Of a DNA stretch of 64,000 nt, positions 16,198 through 24,868 are shown piece after piece. The notes under the pieces are model-generated. The model had not been told where the DNA came from and did no database searches. It worked only from the letters and a program-made list of their open reading frames with translations. The stretch is from Sporomusa acidovorans (GTDB lineage Bacteria; Bacillota; Negativicutes; Sporomusales; Sporomusaceae), in NCBI RefSeq assembly GCF_900101845.1, contig NZ_FNAM01000023.1:27767-91766 (forward strand). The letters are read 5' to 3'. Made by a program: the position numbers and the translations under genes. The first letter of the stretch is position 1; each line of letters starts with the position of its first letter.

Positions 16198-16250
16198 AAA
16201 AGAGGCTGTTTTGTGTGTAGCGGGCAATCTCTTTTGTTTTTACGATGACC
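16198..16250 (+). terminator. Probable sigK terminator
   Basis: AAAAGAG pairs with CTCTTTT across a 25-base loop, followed by GTTTTTA. It is weaker than the other terminators here. Confidence 0.5.
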
Positions 16251-16295
16251 ATGTTATAATTTTTGGTAATCGATATTAACAAACCGGAGGAGAAA

Positions 16296-16799
16296 TTGTT
16301 CAAATTATTAGTACCCTGTCGAGTAGTCAACACTTTATTTGAAATTAATTTTGCCGAATTGCGTCAGCGGGGAATGCAAGGAATCGTTTTTGATCTTGAT
16401 AATACAATCATTCCCTGGAGTAGTCCGGATATCTGTCCGGAGATGTTACAATGGTTGAAAGATTTGCCTGCACAGGACTTCAGACTTTGTTTAGTATCTA
16501 ATAATGGCAAAGAACGGGTAAAAAAGATAGCTTTTCAATGCGGCGTACCTTTTGTAGCCCAGGCCCGCAAGCCTTTGCGCCGCGGTTTTCGTCAAGCGGC
16601 CCGGGTGATGGGCTTAAGTCCGGATGTTGTTGCGGTTGTGGGTGACCAGCTATTTACCGATGTTTTGGGCGGTAACCGGCTTGGCATGTTTACTATTTGG
16701 GTAAAACCACTAACTACCCAAGAATTTATCGGCACAAAAATTACCCGTCAATTTGAAAAACTAGCGGTACGTTTGCTAAAAGCTACCGGAAGACTTTAA
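16296..16799 (+). CDS. yqeG: YqeG-family HAD (IIIA) phosphatase
   Basis: The 167-aa product aligns well from memory with B. subtilis YqeG. The HAD nucleophile motif is VFDLDNTIIPW, motif II lies in LVSNNGKERV, the conserved Lys in ARKPLRRGF, and the acidic motif in VVGDQLFTDVLGGNR. TTG 16296 is chosen because GGAGGAG lies just upstream; the in-frame TTG at 16263 overlaps a TATAAT promoter box (16255-16260). It is a phosphatase of uncertain substrate, often found next to aroE as here. Confidence 0.92.
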   Translation: MFKLLVPCRVVNTLFEINFAELRQRGMQGIVFDLDNTIIPWSSPDICPEMLQWLKDLPAQDFRLCLVSNNGKERVKKIAFQCGVPFVAQARKPLRRGFRQAARVMGLSPDVVAVVGDQLFTDVLGGNRLGMFTIWVKPLTTQEFIGTKITRQFEKLAVRLLKATGRL

Positions 16800-16859
16800 A
16801 ATGAGTCAGTGAAAAAACATATTTAATTTTCTGCAAATAACAGAGGGAGTCCTTACATC

Positions 16860-17714
16860 ATGATGATAACTGCTAAAACCCAAAAGGTAGGCCTGCTAGG
16901 CTGGCCGCTTGGTCATTCCTTATCACCCGTAATGCAGAATGCGGCATTTGCGGCAAGCAACTTGGACTATGTCTATTTACCGCTGCCCACACCGCCTGAA
17001 CTGCTGCCGCAAGCGGTTCAGGGACTTAAAGCATTAGGGTTCGCGGGTGTGAATGTAACGATCCCGCACAAAGTCGCGATAATGGAATACCTGGACGAAA
17101 TTGACAGTAGCGCTAAATCAGTCGGCGCTGTTAATACGATTCTATGTCAGGGAGACCGTTTAATCGGACATAATACAGATGCCGGAGGCTATATCCGCTC
17201 TCTTAAGCAGGTCGGTATTAGCGTGACTGGCCGCTCGGCCGTAATTTTCGGGGCAGGAGGTGCCGCAAGGGCTGTTATAGCTGGATTCGCCGCTGCTCAT
17301 GTAGCGGCAATAACTGTTGGCGCGCGAGATAAAAACAAGGCCGAACATATGGCGCATTTATTTGACGGAACTATCCCGGTAAGCGGTGTCTGCTGGGATA
17401 GCGACGAGTTTGCAGCGGCATTGTCTAATGCCGATATTGTGGTTAATGCAACGCCTTTAGGAATGTATCCGTCTACTGTCAATCAGCCGCCGGTGCGCTG
17501 GGACCTTTTGCAACAGTCAGCAGTAATTTCCGATTTAATCTATAATCCGCTAATAACCGGGTTTATGGCCGAGGGTATTCGCCGAGGCCATATCGTTGTC
17601 GGCGGTGAGGGAATGTTGCTTGAACAGGGAGCACTGGCTTTTGAATTATGGACAGGTCGTAAGGCGCCCGCAAGCGTGATGCGCCAGGCGCTTATGCGGG
17701 AGTTAAAAAGATAA
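16860..17714 (+). CDS. aroE: Shikimate dehydrogenase
   Basis: This enzyme reduces 3-dehydroshikimate with NADPH in aromatic biosynthesis. The N-terminal GWPLGHSLSPVMQNAAF and NVTIPHK (catalytic Lys) motifs bind shikimate. GAGGAARAV is the nucleotide-binding loop, and NATPLGM and GEGMLLEQG follow. The 284-aa length is normal. A GGGAG site lies about 10 bases before ATG 16860. It stands at the head of the pilus/aro region. Confidence 0.95.
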   Translation: MMITAKTQKVGLLGWPLGHSLSPVMQNAAFAASNLDYVYLPLPTPPELLPQAVQGLKALGFAGVNVTIPHKVAIMEYLDEIDSSAKSVGAVNTILCQGDRLIGHNTDAGGYIRSLKQVGISVTGRSAVIFGAGGAARAVIAGFAAAHVAAITVGARDKNKAEHMAHLFDGTIPVSGVCWDSDEFAAALSNADIVVNATPLGMYPSTVNQPPVRWDLLQQSAVISDLIYNPLITGFMAEGIRRGHIVVGGEGMLLEQGALAFELWTGRKAPASVMRQALMRELKR

Positions 17715-17812
17715 CAAAAATTAACAAAATATTTTAAGATTATTAATTTTATGGCAGGAATACTCTTGCCGGAATGCGAATATACTCCTTATCGGTCATA
17801 TTCAGCAATATT

Positions 17813-17910
17813 ATGGGGGGATAGCGATCTCCCACAGATCAAGTAGAGTAAACAATGCAACCGGACCAGGCAAAATATATAATTTTTTGCTACGTCGGTT
17901 GTTTTTTTAT
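17813..17910 (+). promoter_or_regulatory. Structured leader with intrinsic terminator before pilB (putative attenuator)
   Basis: GGGGGAT/ATCTCCC forms a first hairpin at about 17816-17833. CAACCGGAC (17858-17866) then pairs with GTCGGTTG (17894-17901), with an inner AT-rich stem, followed by seven T's, and pilB starts 28 bases later. A terminator placed inside the 5' leader suggests premature termination control of the whole pilus operon. It could instead be the terminator of aroE. Confidence 0.55.
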
Positions 17911-17929
17911 TATTCAACGGAGAGAAACA

Positions 17930-19456
17930 ATGCTGCAAAATAATAAACGTCCGGGAGACGTACCTCATGTAGATTTAGCCACTGCCCATATTAGTCAAGA
18001 AGCCGTGTCTGCGATCTCCGAGTCCTTGGCCAAGCGGTATCAAGTTATTCCTATCGAAAAAGAAAACCAGGAATTAACACTGGCTATGGCGGACCCTACA
18101 AACTTTTTTGCCATTGATGATGTGAGAAGGGTGACTGGCTGTGAGGTTAAGCCGGTAATTGCCGCCGAACAAGCCATAATGCAGGCTATTAGCCAGTACT
18201 ATGGCGTACATGACTTAGTTAAAAAAGCTGTAAAAAAGTTTAATCAGGAAGAGCACTCCGCAGTGGCGCAAGTACATACGGAAGACGACGCACCCATTAT
18301 CGGCATCGTTAGTTCCCTTTTAGCTCAGGCAGTAAGGGAACGCGCCAGTGATATTCATATTGAGCCACAGGAGAACTTGCTGCGGATTCGATTCCGGGTT
18401 GATGGCATACTTAGAGAAGTAGTTTCATTTACCCGCAATATTCACTCAGCGATCGTGTCGCGAATCAAGATTATGGCTAATATGGACATTACGGAAAAGC
18501 GTCTTCCGCAAGATGGACGAATCGATACCCTGGAACAAGGGCGTGAGGTCAATATCCGGGTATCAACTTTACCGACAATTGACGGCGAAAAGGTTGTCAT
18601 GCGGCTGCTTGATAAAAGGGCGGTTATTCTCGATATAACTAAATTGGGATTTACAACTAGCAATCTAGCATGTTACCGCCAGTTATATTCGCAGTCACAC
18701 GGGATGATACTCGTGACGGGACCAACCGGCTCCGGCAAGACGACAACCTTATATTCGACGTTGGCGCAAATTAATACGATTGACCGTAATACGATCACAA
18801 TTGAAGATCCTGTCGAATATCGTCTTGCAGGCACAAACCAAGTGCAAGTCAATCCGAGAGCGGGGCTGACTTTTGCCAAAGGCTTGCGTTCTATTCTACG
18901 GCAAGATCCGAATGTGATTATGATAGGCGAGATTCGAGATGGTGAGACGGCTGATATAGCAATCAGAGCCGCACTTACCGGGCATTTGGTATTGAGTACC
19001 CTGCATACGAATGACGCAGCGGGAGCAATAACCAGGTTGATCGATATGGGCGTGGAGCCTTTCTTGATAGCCTCGTCGGTATTGGGGGTGCTGGCCCAAC
19101 GGCTGGTGCGGGTAAATTGCCCTGAATGCAAAAAAATATATACACCGGTATATGGTTCAGGGGAACAATTATTTGTAAATCAGGACAAGCCTGTTTCGTT
19201 GTATAAGGGGTTAGGCTGTGCCAACTGCGCGTTTACCGGCTACCGGGGACGAATGGCTATTCAGGAAGTTATGCCTGTCAGTTCACAGATTAGGAAACTG
19301 ATCAATCGTCGCGCATCAACCGATGAAATCGGTGCTGTAGCTAGAAGTGAGGGGATGCTGTCCATGCGGGAAGATGGGATACAAAAAGCGCTGGCGGGGT
19401 TTACCACAATGAACGAAGTTATGCGTGGCACATATGTTTACAATAAATCCGATTAA
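17930..19456 (+). CDS. pilB: Type IV pilus assembly ATPase
   Basis: This hexameric ATPase powers pilus extension from the cytoplasmic face. ATG 17930 is chosen behind GGAGAG; an upstream in-frame ATG at 17855 lies within the leader hairpin. The N-terminal T2SE_N domain (about residues 1-130) is followed by the ATPase with Walker A GPTGSGKTTT, Asp box, Walker B-like IMIGEIRDGETADIA and His box LSTLHTNDA. A CxxC...CxxC zinc site (CPECKK, CANC) is typical of PilB/GspE. The length of 508 aa is slightly below the usual 560. Confidence 0.95.
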   Translation: MLQNNKRPGDVPHVDLATAHISQEAVSAISESLAKRYQVIPIEKENQELTLAMADPTNFFAIDDVRRVTGCEVKPVIAAEQAIMQAISQYYGVHDLVKKAVKKFNQEEHSAVAQVHTEDDAPIIGIVSSLLAQAVRERASDIHIEPQENLLRIRFRVDGILREVVSFTRNIHSAIVSRIKIMANMDITEKRLPQDGRIDTLEQGREVNIRVSTLPTIDGEKVVMRLLDKRAVILDITKLGFTTSNLACYRQLYSQSHGMILVTGPTGSGKTTTLYSTLAQINTIDRNTITIEDPVEYRLAGTNQVQVNPRAGLTFAKGLRSILRQDPNVIMIGEIRDGETADIAIRAALTGHLVLSTLHTNDAAGAITRLIDMGVEPFLIASSVLGVLAQRLVRVNCPECKKIYTPVYGSGEQLFVNQDKPVSLYKGLGCANCAFTGYRGRMAIQEVMPVSSQIRKLINRRASTDEIGAVARSEGMLSMREDGIQKALAGFTTMNEVMRGTYVYNKSD

Positions 19457-19472
19457 GCGGGGTGACAGACCG

Positions 19473-20525
19473 ATGATTGAGACACTGTTACATACGGCAG
19501 TAACTCAAAAAGCTTCAGATATTCACCTATCTGTAGGGGTGCCACCCATTTTCCGAATAAACGGGAGTTTAATTACAACCGATAATTCTCCGCTCACCCA
19601 GGAAGATACGCTGGCTATATTTCAGGCAATAACGTCTGTTGACCAGCAGGCTCGTTTTCAGGAAAATGGTGAACTTGACTTTGCTTTTGCGATTAACGGC
19701 CTTAGTCGTTTTCGCGTTAATGCCTACCGTCAACGCGGTTTTGTGGCTATTGCTGTTCGTGTGTTGAATGAATCGATTGTTTCCTTGGATGAGTTAGGCC
19801 TGCCGACAGTAGTCAAGTCCCTGGCCCGGATGCCCCGCGGCTTAGTTCTTATTACCGGTCCGACAGGTAGTGGAAAATCAACAACGTTGGCTGCAATGGT
19901 CGATTTAATTAATTATGAACGTTCATTCCATATATTGACTTTGGAGGACCCTATCGAATATTTACATCAACACCGTAAATGCGTTATTAGTCAGCGAGAA
20001 GTACCAACCGATAGTACAACTTTTGCAAGTGGCCTTAAGGCAGCCCTGCGTGAAGATCCGGATGTCATCATGGTTGGGGAGATGCGGGATGCTGAAACTA
20101 TTGGCATTGCGGTTACTGCTGCCGAAACAGGGCATTTGGTGTTGGCTTCTCTCCACACCTGTGATGCTGCGAGGACGGTTGACCGGATTATCGATGTTTT
20201 TCCTCCTTATCAGCAACAGCAAATCCGTATTCAACTTGCTTTGACGCTCCAAGGCATTATATCACAGCAACTTATACCGCGATGTGATGGGAATGGAAGG
20301 ACAGTGGCGGTCGAGATCCTCATGGCAACGCCTGCAGTACGCAATCTTATTCGTGAAGGCAAGACTCATCAAATTTCATCGGTTATTCAGACCGGTACTA
20401 AATTCGGTATGCAATCTATGGATTTTTCTTTAAAAATGTTGTATCAGCGAGGGGTTATTTCTTATCAGGATGCATTAGCGTATTCGCTAAATCAGGAGAA
20501 TTTTATTTTTTTGGCAGATAGGTAG
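19473..20525 (+). CDS. pilT: Twitching-motility retraction ATPase
   Basis: The 350-aa product has the usual PilT length. It contains the N-terminal ASDIHLSVGVPP, Walker A GPTGSGKST, the AIRVL/GLPTVVKSLARMPRGL region, Walker B IMVGEMRDAETIGIA and the LASLHTCDA motif. PilT depolymerises pili and so drives twitching and DNA uptake. ATG 19473 follows GCGGGGTG, 16 bp after pilB; longer in-frame starts overlap pilB. Confidence 0.95.
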   Translation: MIETLLHTAVTQKASDIHLSVGVPPIFRINGSLITTDNSPLTQEDTLAIFQAITSVDQQARFQENGELDFAFAINGLSRFRVNAYRQRGFVAIAVRVLNESIVSLDELGLPTVVKSLARMPRGLVLITGPTGSGKSTTLAAMVDLINYERSFHILTLEDPIEYLHQHRKCVISQREVPTDSTTFASGLKAALREDPDVIMVGEMRDAETIGIAVTAAETGHLVLASLHTCDAARTVDRIIDVFPPYQQQQIRIQLALTLQGIISQQLIPRCDGNGRTVAVEILMATPAVRNLIREGKTHQISSVIQTGTKFGMQSMDFSLKMLYQRGVISYQDALAYSLNQENFIFLADR

Positions 20526-20587
20526 TACGCTATAACACCCTGTCAGAAAGAATGTATTTTCTATAGCTAAGACCGGGAGAGAAAAAA

Positions 20588-21814
20588 GTGGTTAAGACTT
20601 ATACTTATAAGGCCAAGAACCGGAAGGGAAAACTTATGACAGGCACTCTTCTGGCCGACAGCGAGAACGCTGTAGCTTTACATATACGTAAAAAAGACGG
20701 CTTTGTTTTACAAATAAAAGAAAAAAAGACAGGCAAAAACCTGTATGCGGTCGTACGGAAACAATTAAACACTGTTAAAATAAAAGATTTAGCACTGATT
20801 TGTCGTCTGCTTGCCACGATGATTGAGGCAGGTTTGCCATTACTTACCTGTCTTAAGATTGTCATCGATCAAAGTGAAAATGCCTACATCAAAACCGTAC
20901 TGCAAAGTGTGTATGAGAATGTACAGGCAGGTGAGACGTTTTCCTGGGCACTTGCTCAACATCGCCACGTATTTCCGGCTATTATGATCAATATGGTCGA
21001 AGCCGGTGAGCTAGGCGGTGTGCTTGCAACCGTTCTTGAGCGCCTGGCTATCCATTTTGAAAAAGAACATAAGCTTGGCGAAAAAATTAAATCGGCCATG
21101 ACCTATCCTGCTGTTGTGATAACGATGGCGGTACTGGCTGTTATATTTATTTTTATTTTTGTATTACCGGTTTTTATAGCCGTGTTTGTCGATATGAAAG
21201 TGGAGTTACCTTGGCCAACAAGGATGCTGCTGCTAGTTAGTGAATTTCTTCAAGACTATTGGCTGTTTTTACTAATAGGCATTATTGGCGTAAGTTTGTT
21301 TGGCAAATTAGCGTTAACCCGGCCTGACATAGGCAGGATACGGGATAAAGTGGTACTTGCCATACCGCTTGTTGGCAAACTTGTTCAAAAAGTTGCCATC
21401 GCCCGGTTTAGCCGCACTCTAAGTACACTGATCCGGGGAGGGGTGCCCATTATCGCCGCCCTTGATGTCGTAAAAAAAGTGATTGATAATTTGAGCATGA
21501 TGGAGGCTGTGACTGTGGCGCAAGCAAACTTAAAAGCAGGAATTACGCTTGCCGAAACGCTTGCTGCCAGCAGAGTATTTACGCCTATGGTTATTCAGAT
21601 GGTGGCTATTGGCGAAGAAAGCGGCGCTATCGATAAGATGCTGGAAAAAGTCGCTGATTATTATGAAAGTGAAGTTGATGATATCGTTACAAGAATGAGC
21701 AGTATTATGGAACCTGTTATTGTCGGGATATTAGGTGTATTCATTGGCTTTATTGTTATCGCGATTATCTTACCTATGTTTGACATTATTGCCAATGTCG
21801 GCAGTAGCATGTAA
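20588..21814 (+). CDS. pilC: Type IV pilus inner-membrane platform protein
   Basis: The 408-aa product has two T2SSF domains and three hydrophobic helices (near residues 170-200, 220-240 and 375-400), including the family's FSRTLSTLIRGGVPI and AIGEESGAIDKMLEKVADYYE segments. It anchors PilB and PilT under the pilus. The start is GTG 20588 with GGGAG upstream. A palindromic repeat follows immediately. Confidence 0.95.
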   Translation: MVKTYTYKAKNRKGKLMTGTLLADSENAVALHIRKKDGFVLQIKEKKTGKNLYAVVRKQLNTVKIKDLALICRLLATMIEAGLPLLTCLKIVIDQSENAYIKTVLQSVYENVQAGETFSWALAQHRHVFPAIMINMVEAGELGGVLATVLERLAIHFEKEHKLGEKIKSAMTYPAVVITMAVLAVIFIFIFVLPVFIAVFVDMKVELPWPTRMLLLVSEFLQDYWLFLLIGIIGVSLFGKLALTRPDIGRIRDKVVLAIPLVGKLVQKVAIARFSRTLSTLIRGGVPIIAALDVVKKVIDNLSMMEAVTVAQANLKAGITLAETLAASRVFTPMVIQMVAIGEESGAIDKMLEKVADYYESEVDDIVTRMSSIMEPVIVGILGVFIGFIVIAIILPMFDIIANVGSSM

Positions 21815-21820
21815 CTATGT

Positions 21821-21930
21821 ATTCCGCATTAAAGAAGTTTGCCGACGCAGGCGGATGGTGTATGAAGAGCGCTCCACCACTAGCGTTTGACTTCCGCTTT
21901 TGCCAACACACCACCCGCCTGCAAAAATCT
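21821..21930 (+). repeat. Palindromic repeat, family 2, copy A (between pilC and pilin)
   Basis: This 110-bp element has long terminal complementary arms, GCAGGCGGATGGTGT (21847-21861) and ACACCACCCGCCTGC (21908-21922), around a conserved GAAGAGCGCTCCACC interior. It is about 80 percent identical by eye to 23184-23291. The arms form a strong RNA hairpin upstream of the major pilin gene. A remnant lies at 53621-53660. Confidence 0.88.
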
Positions 21931-21968
21931 TCGCACGTTGTATATATCTATCAAGGAAAGTGAATAGT

Positions 21969-22388
21969 ATGATGTTAACTATAAAAAAACAAATAAGCAA
22001 TGCCCAAGGATTTACATTAGTTGAGTTGATGGTGGTTATCGCCATTCTTGGCATTCTGGCATCAATTGCCCTGCCGAGACTTGCAGGTTCAATAACATTG
22101 GCTAAAGCCGCTAAACTTCAGGCTGACTTGCGAACAATAGGCACTGCCATCGCGTTATACGAGGTCGATAATGGCAAGTTGCCGGAAGCAGAGCTTGATG
22201 CCGCCTTAGTTCCAACGTCGGGGAAAAAGTATCTGCAAGCCATGCCTGCGCCACCTGACAGTTCAGATCCTGCCAGCTATAAAGCCGGCTATGATGCTTC
22301 TACCGGTGTTGTAACGATCAAGTTTGCAGGAAAGACTTATAAGTCGGATGGTTCTAATCCTGTGGACAATCCTGTGGACGTCAAATAA
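21969..22388 (+). CDS. pilA: Major type IV pilin precursor
   Basis: The 139-aa prepilin has a short basic leader cleaved at QG|FTLVELMVVIAILGILASIALPRL, with Glu at position +5, a hydrophobic spine helix and a small C-terminal domain without a disulfide pair. Its small size and location suggest the main pilin. The ribosome site is modest (AAGGAAAG). The preceding hairpin repeat might stabilise its mRNA. PilD, encoded next, would process it. Confidence 0.92.
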   Translation: MMLTIKKQISNAQGFTLVELMVVIAILGILASIALPRLAGSITLAKAAKLQADLRTIGTAIALYEVDNGKLPEAELDAALVPTSGKKYLQAMPAPPDSSDPASYKAGYDASTGVVTIKFAGKTYKSDGSNPVDNPVDVK

Positions 22389-22448
22389 CTTCTCTAAAGT
22401 GTAAGACAATATGTATTTTTTCCGTATTATTATTCGAGGGAGAAGCAC

Positions 22449-23195
22449 ATGCTCAGCTTACTTTTATTCTTAGCAGGGCTGATTGTCGGCAGTTTTTTAA
22501 ATATATGTATTGACAGGATACCTCTAAAGCAGTCGTTGATACGGCCACGGTCATATTGTATGGCGTGTAAGGAGCCGTTGCCGGTTCAAGATATCCTACC
22601 GGTTATAAGTTTTTTGCTTTTACGGCGGCGATGCCGGTTTTGTGCTGCGTTACTCTCCTGGCGTTATATCGGAGTTGAATTGTTGACAGGCTGTTTATTT
22701 ATATGGTGCTATTTTATTTTGGGGGTAACATTAGCTTGTAGTAAGGCGCTCATTCTTACATCCTTTCTTATTTGTATTACCTTTATTGATCTTCGACATC
22801 AGCTTATTCTGGATAAAATACTGGTGTGGTTTGCTGCCTTGGCTGTCATTAGCAACTTGTTCGAGCCTGTACTCTCCTGCGGGGACATGGTAAGTGCGGC
22901 CGTAGCCGGCGGGGGTATTTTCCTTGTAATTGCCGTTATTACCAGAGGGGGGATGGGAGGCGGTGATATTAAGTTTGTAGCTGCATTAGGGTTATGGCTG
23001 GGATTTAAGCTGACAATGCTTACCGTCTTTTTGGCTTTTCTCCTTGGTGGTTTAGGGGGATTATTGCTGATTATTGCCGGTCTAAAGAAACGGAAAGACT
23101 TTATTCCGTTTGGCCCCTTTATTGCCGCAAGTGCCTGGATTAGTTTGCTGTATGGGGAACAACTTATCATTTGGTATCTATATATTCCGCAGTAA
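22449..23195 (+). CDS. pilD: Prepilin peptidase / N-methyltransferase
   Basis: The 248-aa polytopic membrane aspartyl protease cleaves and N-methylates prepilins. The N-terminal zinc-binding cysteines (CMACKEPLP, CRFCAALLSW) and the catalytic aspartates in FIDLRHQLI and GMGGGDIKF are present. GAGGGAGAAGCAC precedes ATG 22449. Its 3' end overlaps repeat copy B by 12 bp. Confidence 0.95.
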   Translation: MLSLLLFLAGLIVGSFLNICIDRIPLKQSLIRPRSYCMACKEPLPVQDILPVISFLLLRRRCRFCAALLSWRYIGVELLTGCLFIWCYFILGVTLACSKALILTSFLICITFIDLRHQLILDKILVWFAALAVISNLFEPVLSCGDMVSAAVAGGGIFLVIAVITRGGMGGGDIKFVAALGLWLGFKLTMLTVFLAFLLGGLGGLLLIIAGLKKRKDFIPFGPFIAASAWISLLYGEQLIIWYLYIPQ

Positions 23196-23291
23196 AGAAT
23201 TTGCAGACTCAGGTAGGTGGTGCATGAAGAGCGCTCCACCGCTGGCGCTTGACTTCCGCTTTTGCCAACACACCACTCGCCTGCAAAAATT
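23184..23291 (+). repeat. Palindromic repeat, family 2, copy B (overlaps pilD stop)
   Basis: This second copy matches copy A over ATTCCGCA, the GAAGAGCGCTCCACCGCTGG interior and the TTGACTTCCGCTTTTGCCAA block. The outer arms (CAGGTAGGTGGTG and CACCACTCGCCTG) still pair through G-U and compensatory changes. It includes the last codons of pilD. Confidence 0.88.
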
Positions 23292-23393
23292 TTTACTACC
23301 AGTTTGAAATGTACAGTTCGCTTGAGAATTTAAGGGGACTCGCAGCACCTTGTATGCATAGCTAGGCTGGTGACAGGCTGGAGCGTGGTCGTT

Positions 23394-23861
23394 GTGCAAA
23401 AGGGATTTTCACTTATAGAGGTAATAATTGTTGTTGCGCTTGTTGGTGTTTTAGCCACCGGAGCGTTGCCGCGCATTGCAGATACCTTGGCAAATCAAGA
23501 ATTGCAAACGGCTGCCGTTAATCTGGCGGCCGATATAAGAAGTATGCAACAACTGGCTATGAATGCCAATGGTGACAATTCTCCCCTTTACACACTGCGC
23601 TTTTCCCGGGATGAACATGGCTCCTATTATATAATTCATAATGGCCGCCACGCCATTAAGACAGTGTACTTATCAAGGTTTGTTCAAGTGACTGGCGAGC
23701 CGGATTATATTATGTTTTCTAATAAAGGTGCACCGCGCAGAGGGCAAAAAATTGAATTAAAAAGTATTCGCCACCGTTATTTTTTGTATATTTATATTGC
23801 CGGTGCAACAGGTCGGGTAAGGGTCTCTGCCAACGGCAATACTGACGAAAAAGATTACTGA
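23394..23861 (+). CDS. Minor pseudopilin, GspH/FimT-like
   Basis: With GTG 23394 the protein begins MQKG|FSLIEVIIVVALVGVLATGALPRIAD, a compact prepilin leader; GGAG lies about 11 bases upstream. A longer frame begins at GTG 23370. The rest (about 155 aa) resembles FimT/GspH beta-rich minor pilins with an SADIRSMQQ-like helix end (AADIRSMQQLAMNANG). It would join the pilus tip complex. Confidence 0.82.
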   Translation: MQKGFSLIEVIIVVALVGVLATGALPRIADTLANQELQTAAVNLAADIRSMQQLAMNANGDNSPLYTLRFSRDEHGSYYIIHNGRHAIKTVYLSRFVQVTGEPDYIMFSNKGAPRRGQKIELKSIRHRYFLYIYIAGATGRVRVSANGNTDEKDY

Positions 23862-23876
23862 AATAAGAATCTGAGC

Positions 23877-24293
23877 GTGATCCGTGTGATAATAAAAAAG
23901 CAGCAAGGTTATTTTTATATAGATGCGGTCATTGCCATAGCTATTTTGGCTGTTGCCTTGGTTTCCACTGCGGGCATGTTTTTTTCTTCAACAAAAGCGA
24001 GTGCCAGTGCTGCGCATTATACGGCAGCTACGAACATTGGCAGACAGCAAATGGAGTTCCTGAAAAAGTGGAAAGCAAGCGATTGGAGTGACCCCAATCT
24101 TCCTAGCACGCTTCCATGGCAGGGTGATTTTAATGATTTAATTGTTAATAAAATGGCCTTTGAGGTTAAAACAGACGTTATTCAGCTAAACGCAATTGAC
24201 CCCAGTTTAATTCAGGTAAATGTCGTGGTTTCCTGGCGGGAGGCCGAAGGGGTAAAAACTATTCAATTTACTACTTTTTTCTCGAAGGCGTAG
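23877..24293 (+). CDS. Minor pseudopilin, PilV/GspI-like
   Basis: The 138-aa product starts at GTG 23877 and has the cleavage context KKQQG|YFYIDAVIAIAILAVALVS. Position +5 is Asp instead of the near-invariant Glu. The helix and following NIGRQQMEFLKKWK segment resemble PilV-type proteins. It lies 15 bp after the FimT-like gene in the minor-pilin group. Confidence 0.78.
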   Translation: MIRVIIKKQQGYFYIDAVIAIAILAVALVSTAGMFFSSTKASASAAHYTAATNIGRQQMEFLKKWKASDWSDPNLPSTLPWQGDFNDLIVNKMAFEVKTDVIQLNAIDPSLIQVNVVVSWREAEGVKTIQFTTFFSKA

Positions 24294-24319
24294 TTTGTCA
24301 TTATGTATCAGGAGGAGCT

Positions 24320-24856
24320 ATGAATTTAGTCAGAATCATAGCCAATAGGAAGGGGTTCACTCTTGTAGAATTGATCATCGGTATGGGGCTAACCATGTTA
24401 CTGACATCAGTTCTTGTCATTAGCGTAGCAAACTCATTAACTGTTTGGCAGGCAGGAAAGAACCGCAGTGAAATTGAACAAACTGCACGCTATGTGTTAG
24501 ATACAATGGCGCGGGAAATACGTTATGCCAATACGATTAACATAAACTCGAAATCATCCATAACGCTTACCCAATTTAGTCCCAGGACGAATAAGGTTCA
24601 AGAAAAGATTACATTTAGGTATGGCAGTAGTGAATCGAAAACGATTTATAAAATTACCGATAAGACGGCATCCGGCGGCGGTATTGGCACGAATCCGTTA
24701 ACTCCCGCGGTAATCAAGAATTTAGAATTCCAAGCGGCGCCAGCCGCTGACCATAATGAGGTTACCATAGTTCTACAGGCAAGCGGCTATCGGGGGGACA
24801 TTTTGGAATACCGTTCATCAGTAAGATGTCTTAATGTATTATTCGTTAATGAGTAG
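24320..24856 (+). CDS. Minor pseudopilin, PilW/GspJ-like
   Basis: The 178-aa protein carries RKG|FTLVELIIGMGLTMLLTS, a normal prepilin leader with Glu+5, then a helix and the EIEQTARYVLDTMAREIRYANTI segment typical of PilW-like minor pilins. CAGGAGGAG precedes ATG 24320. It is directly followed by a PilX-like gene. Confidence 0.85.
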   Translation: MNLVRIIANRKGFTLVELIIGMGLTMLLTSVLVISVANSLTVWQAGKNRSEIEQTARYVLDTMAREIRYANTININSKSSITLTQFSPRTNKVQEKITFRYGSSESKTIYKITDKTASGGGIGTNPLTPAVIKNLEFQAAPAADHNEVTIVLQASGYRGDILEYRSSVRCLNVLFVNE

Positions 24857-24868
24857 GTGGTGGCCCCT

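Noticed and set aside
17751..17775. Sigma-54 promoter (TGGCAGG...TTGCC) between aroE and pilB
   Set aside because: The GG and GC elements are 13 bases apart; sigma-54 requires 10.
17750..17900. c-di-GMP (GEMM) riboswitch upstream of pilB
   Set aside because: The region has a terminator-like hairpin but none of the GEMM-I invariant blocks such as GGCAAAC or CGCAAAGC, so no aptamer class is claimed.
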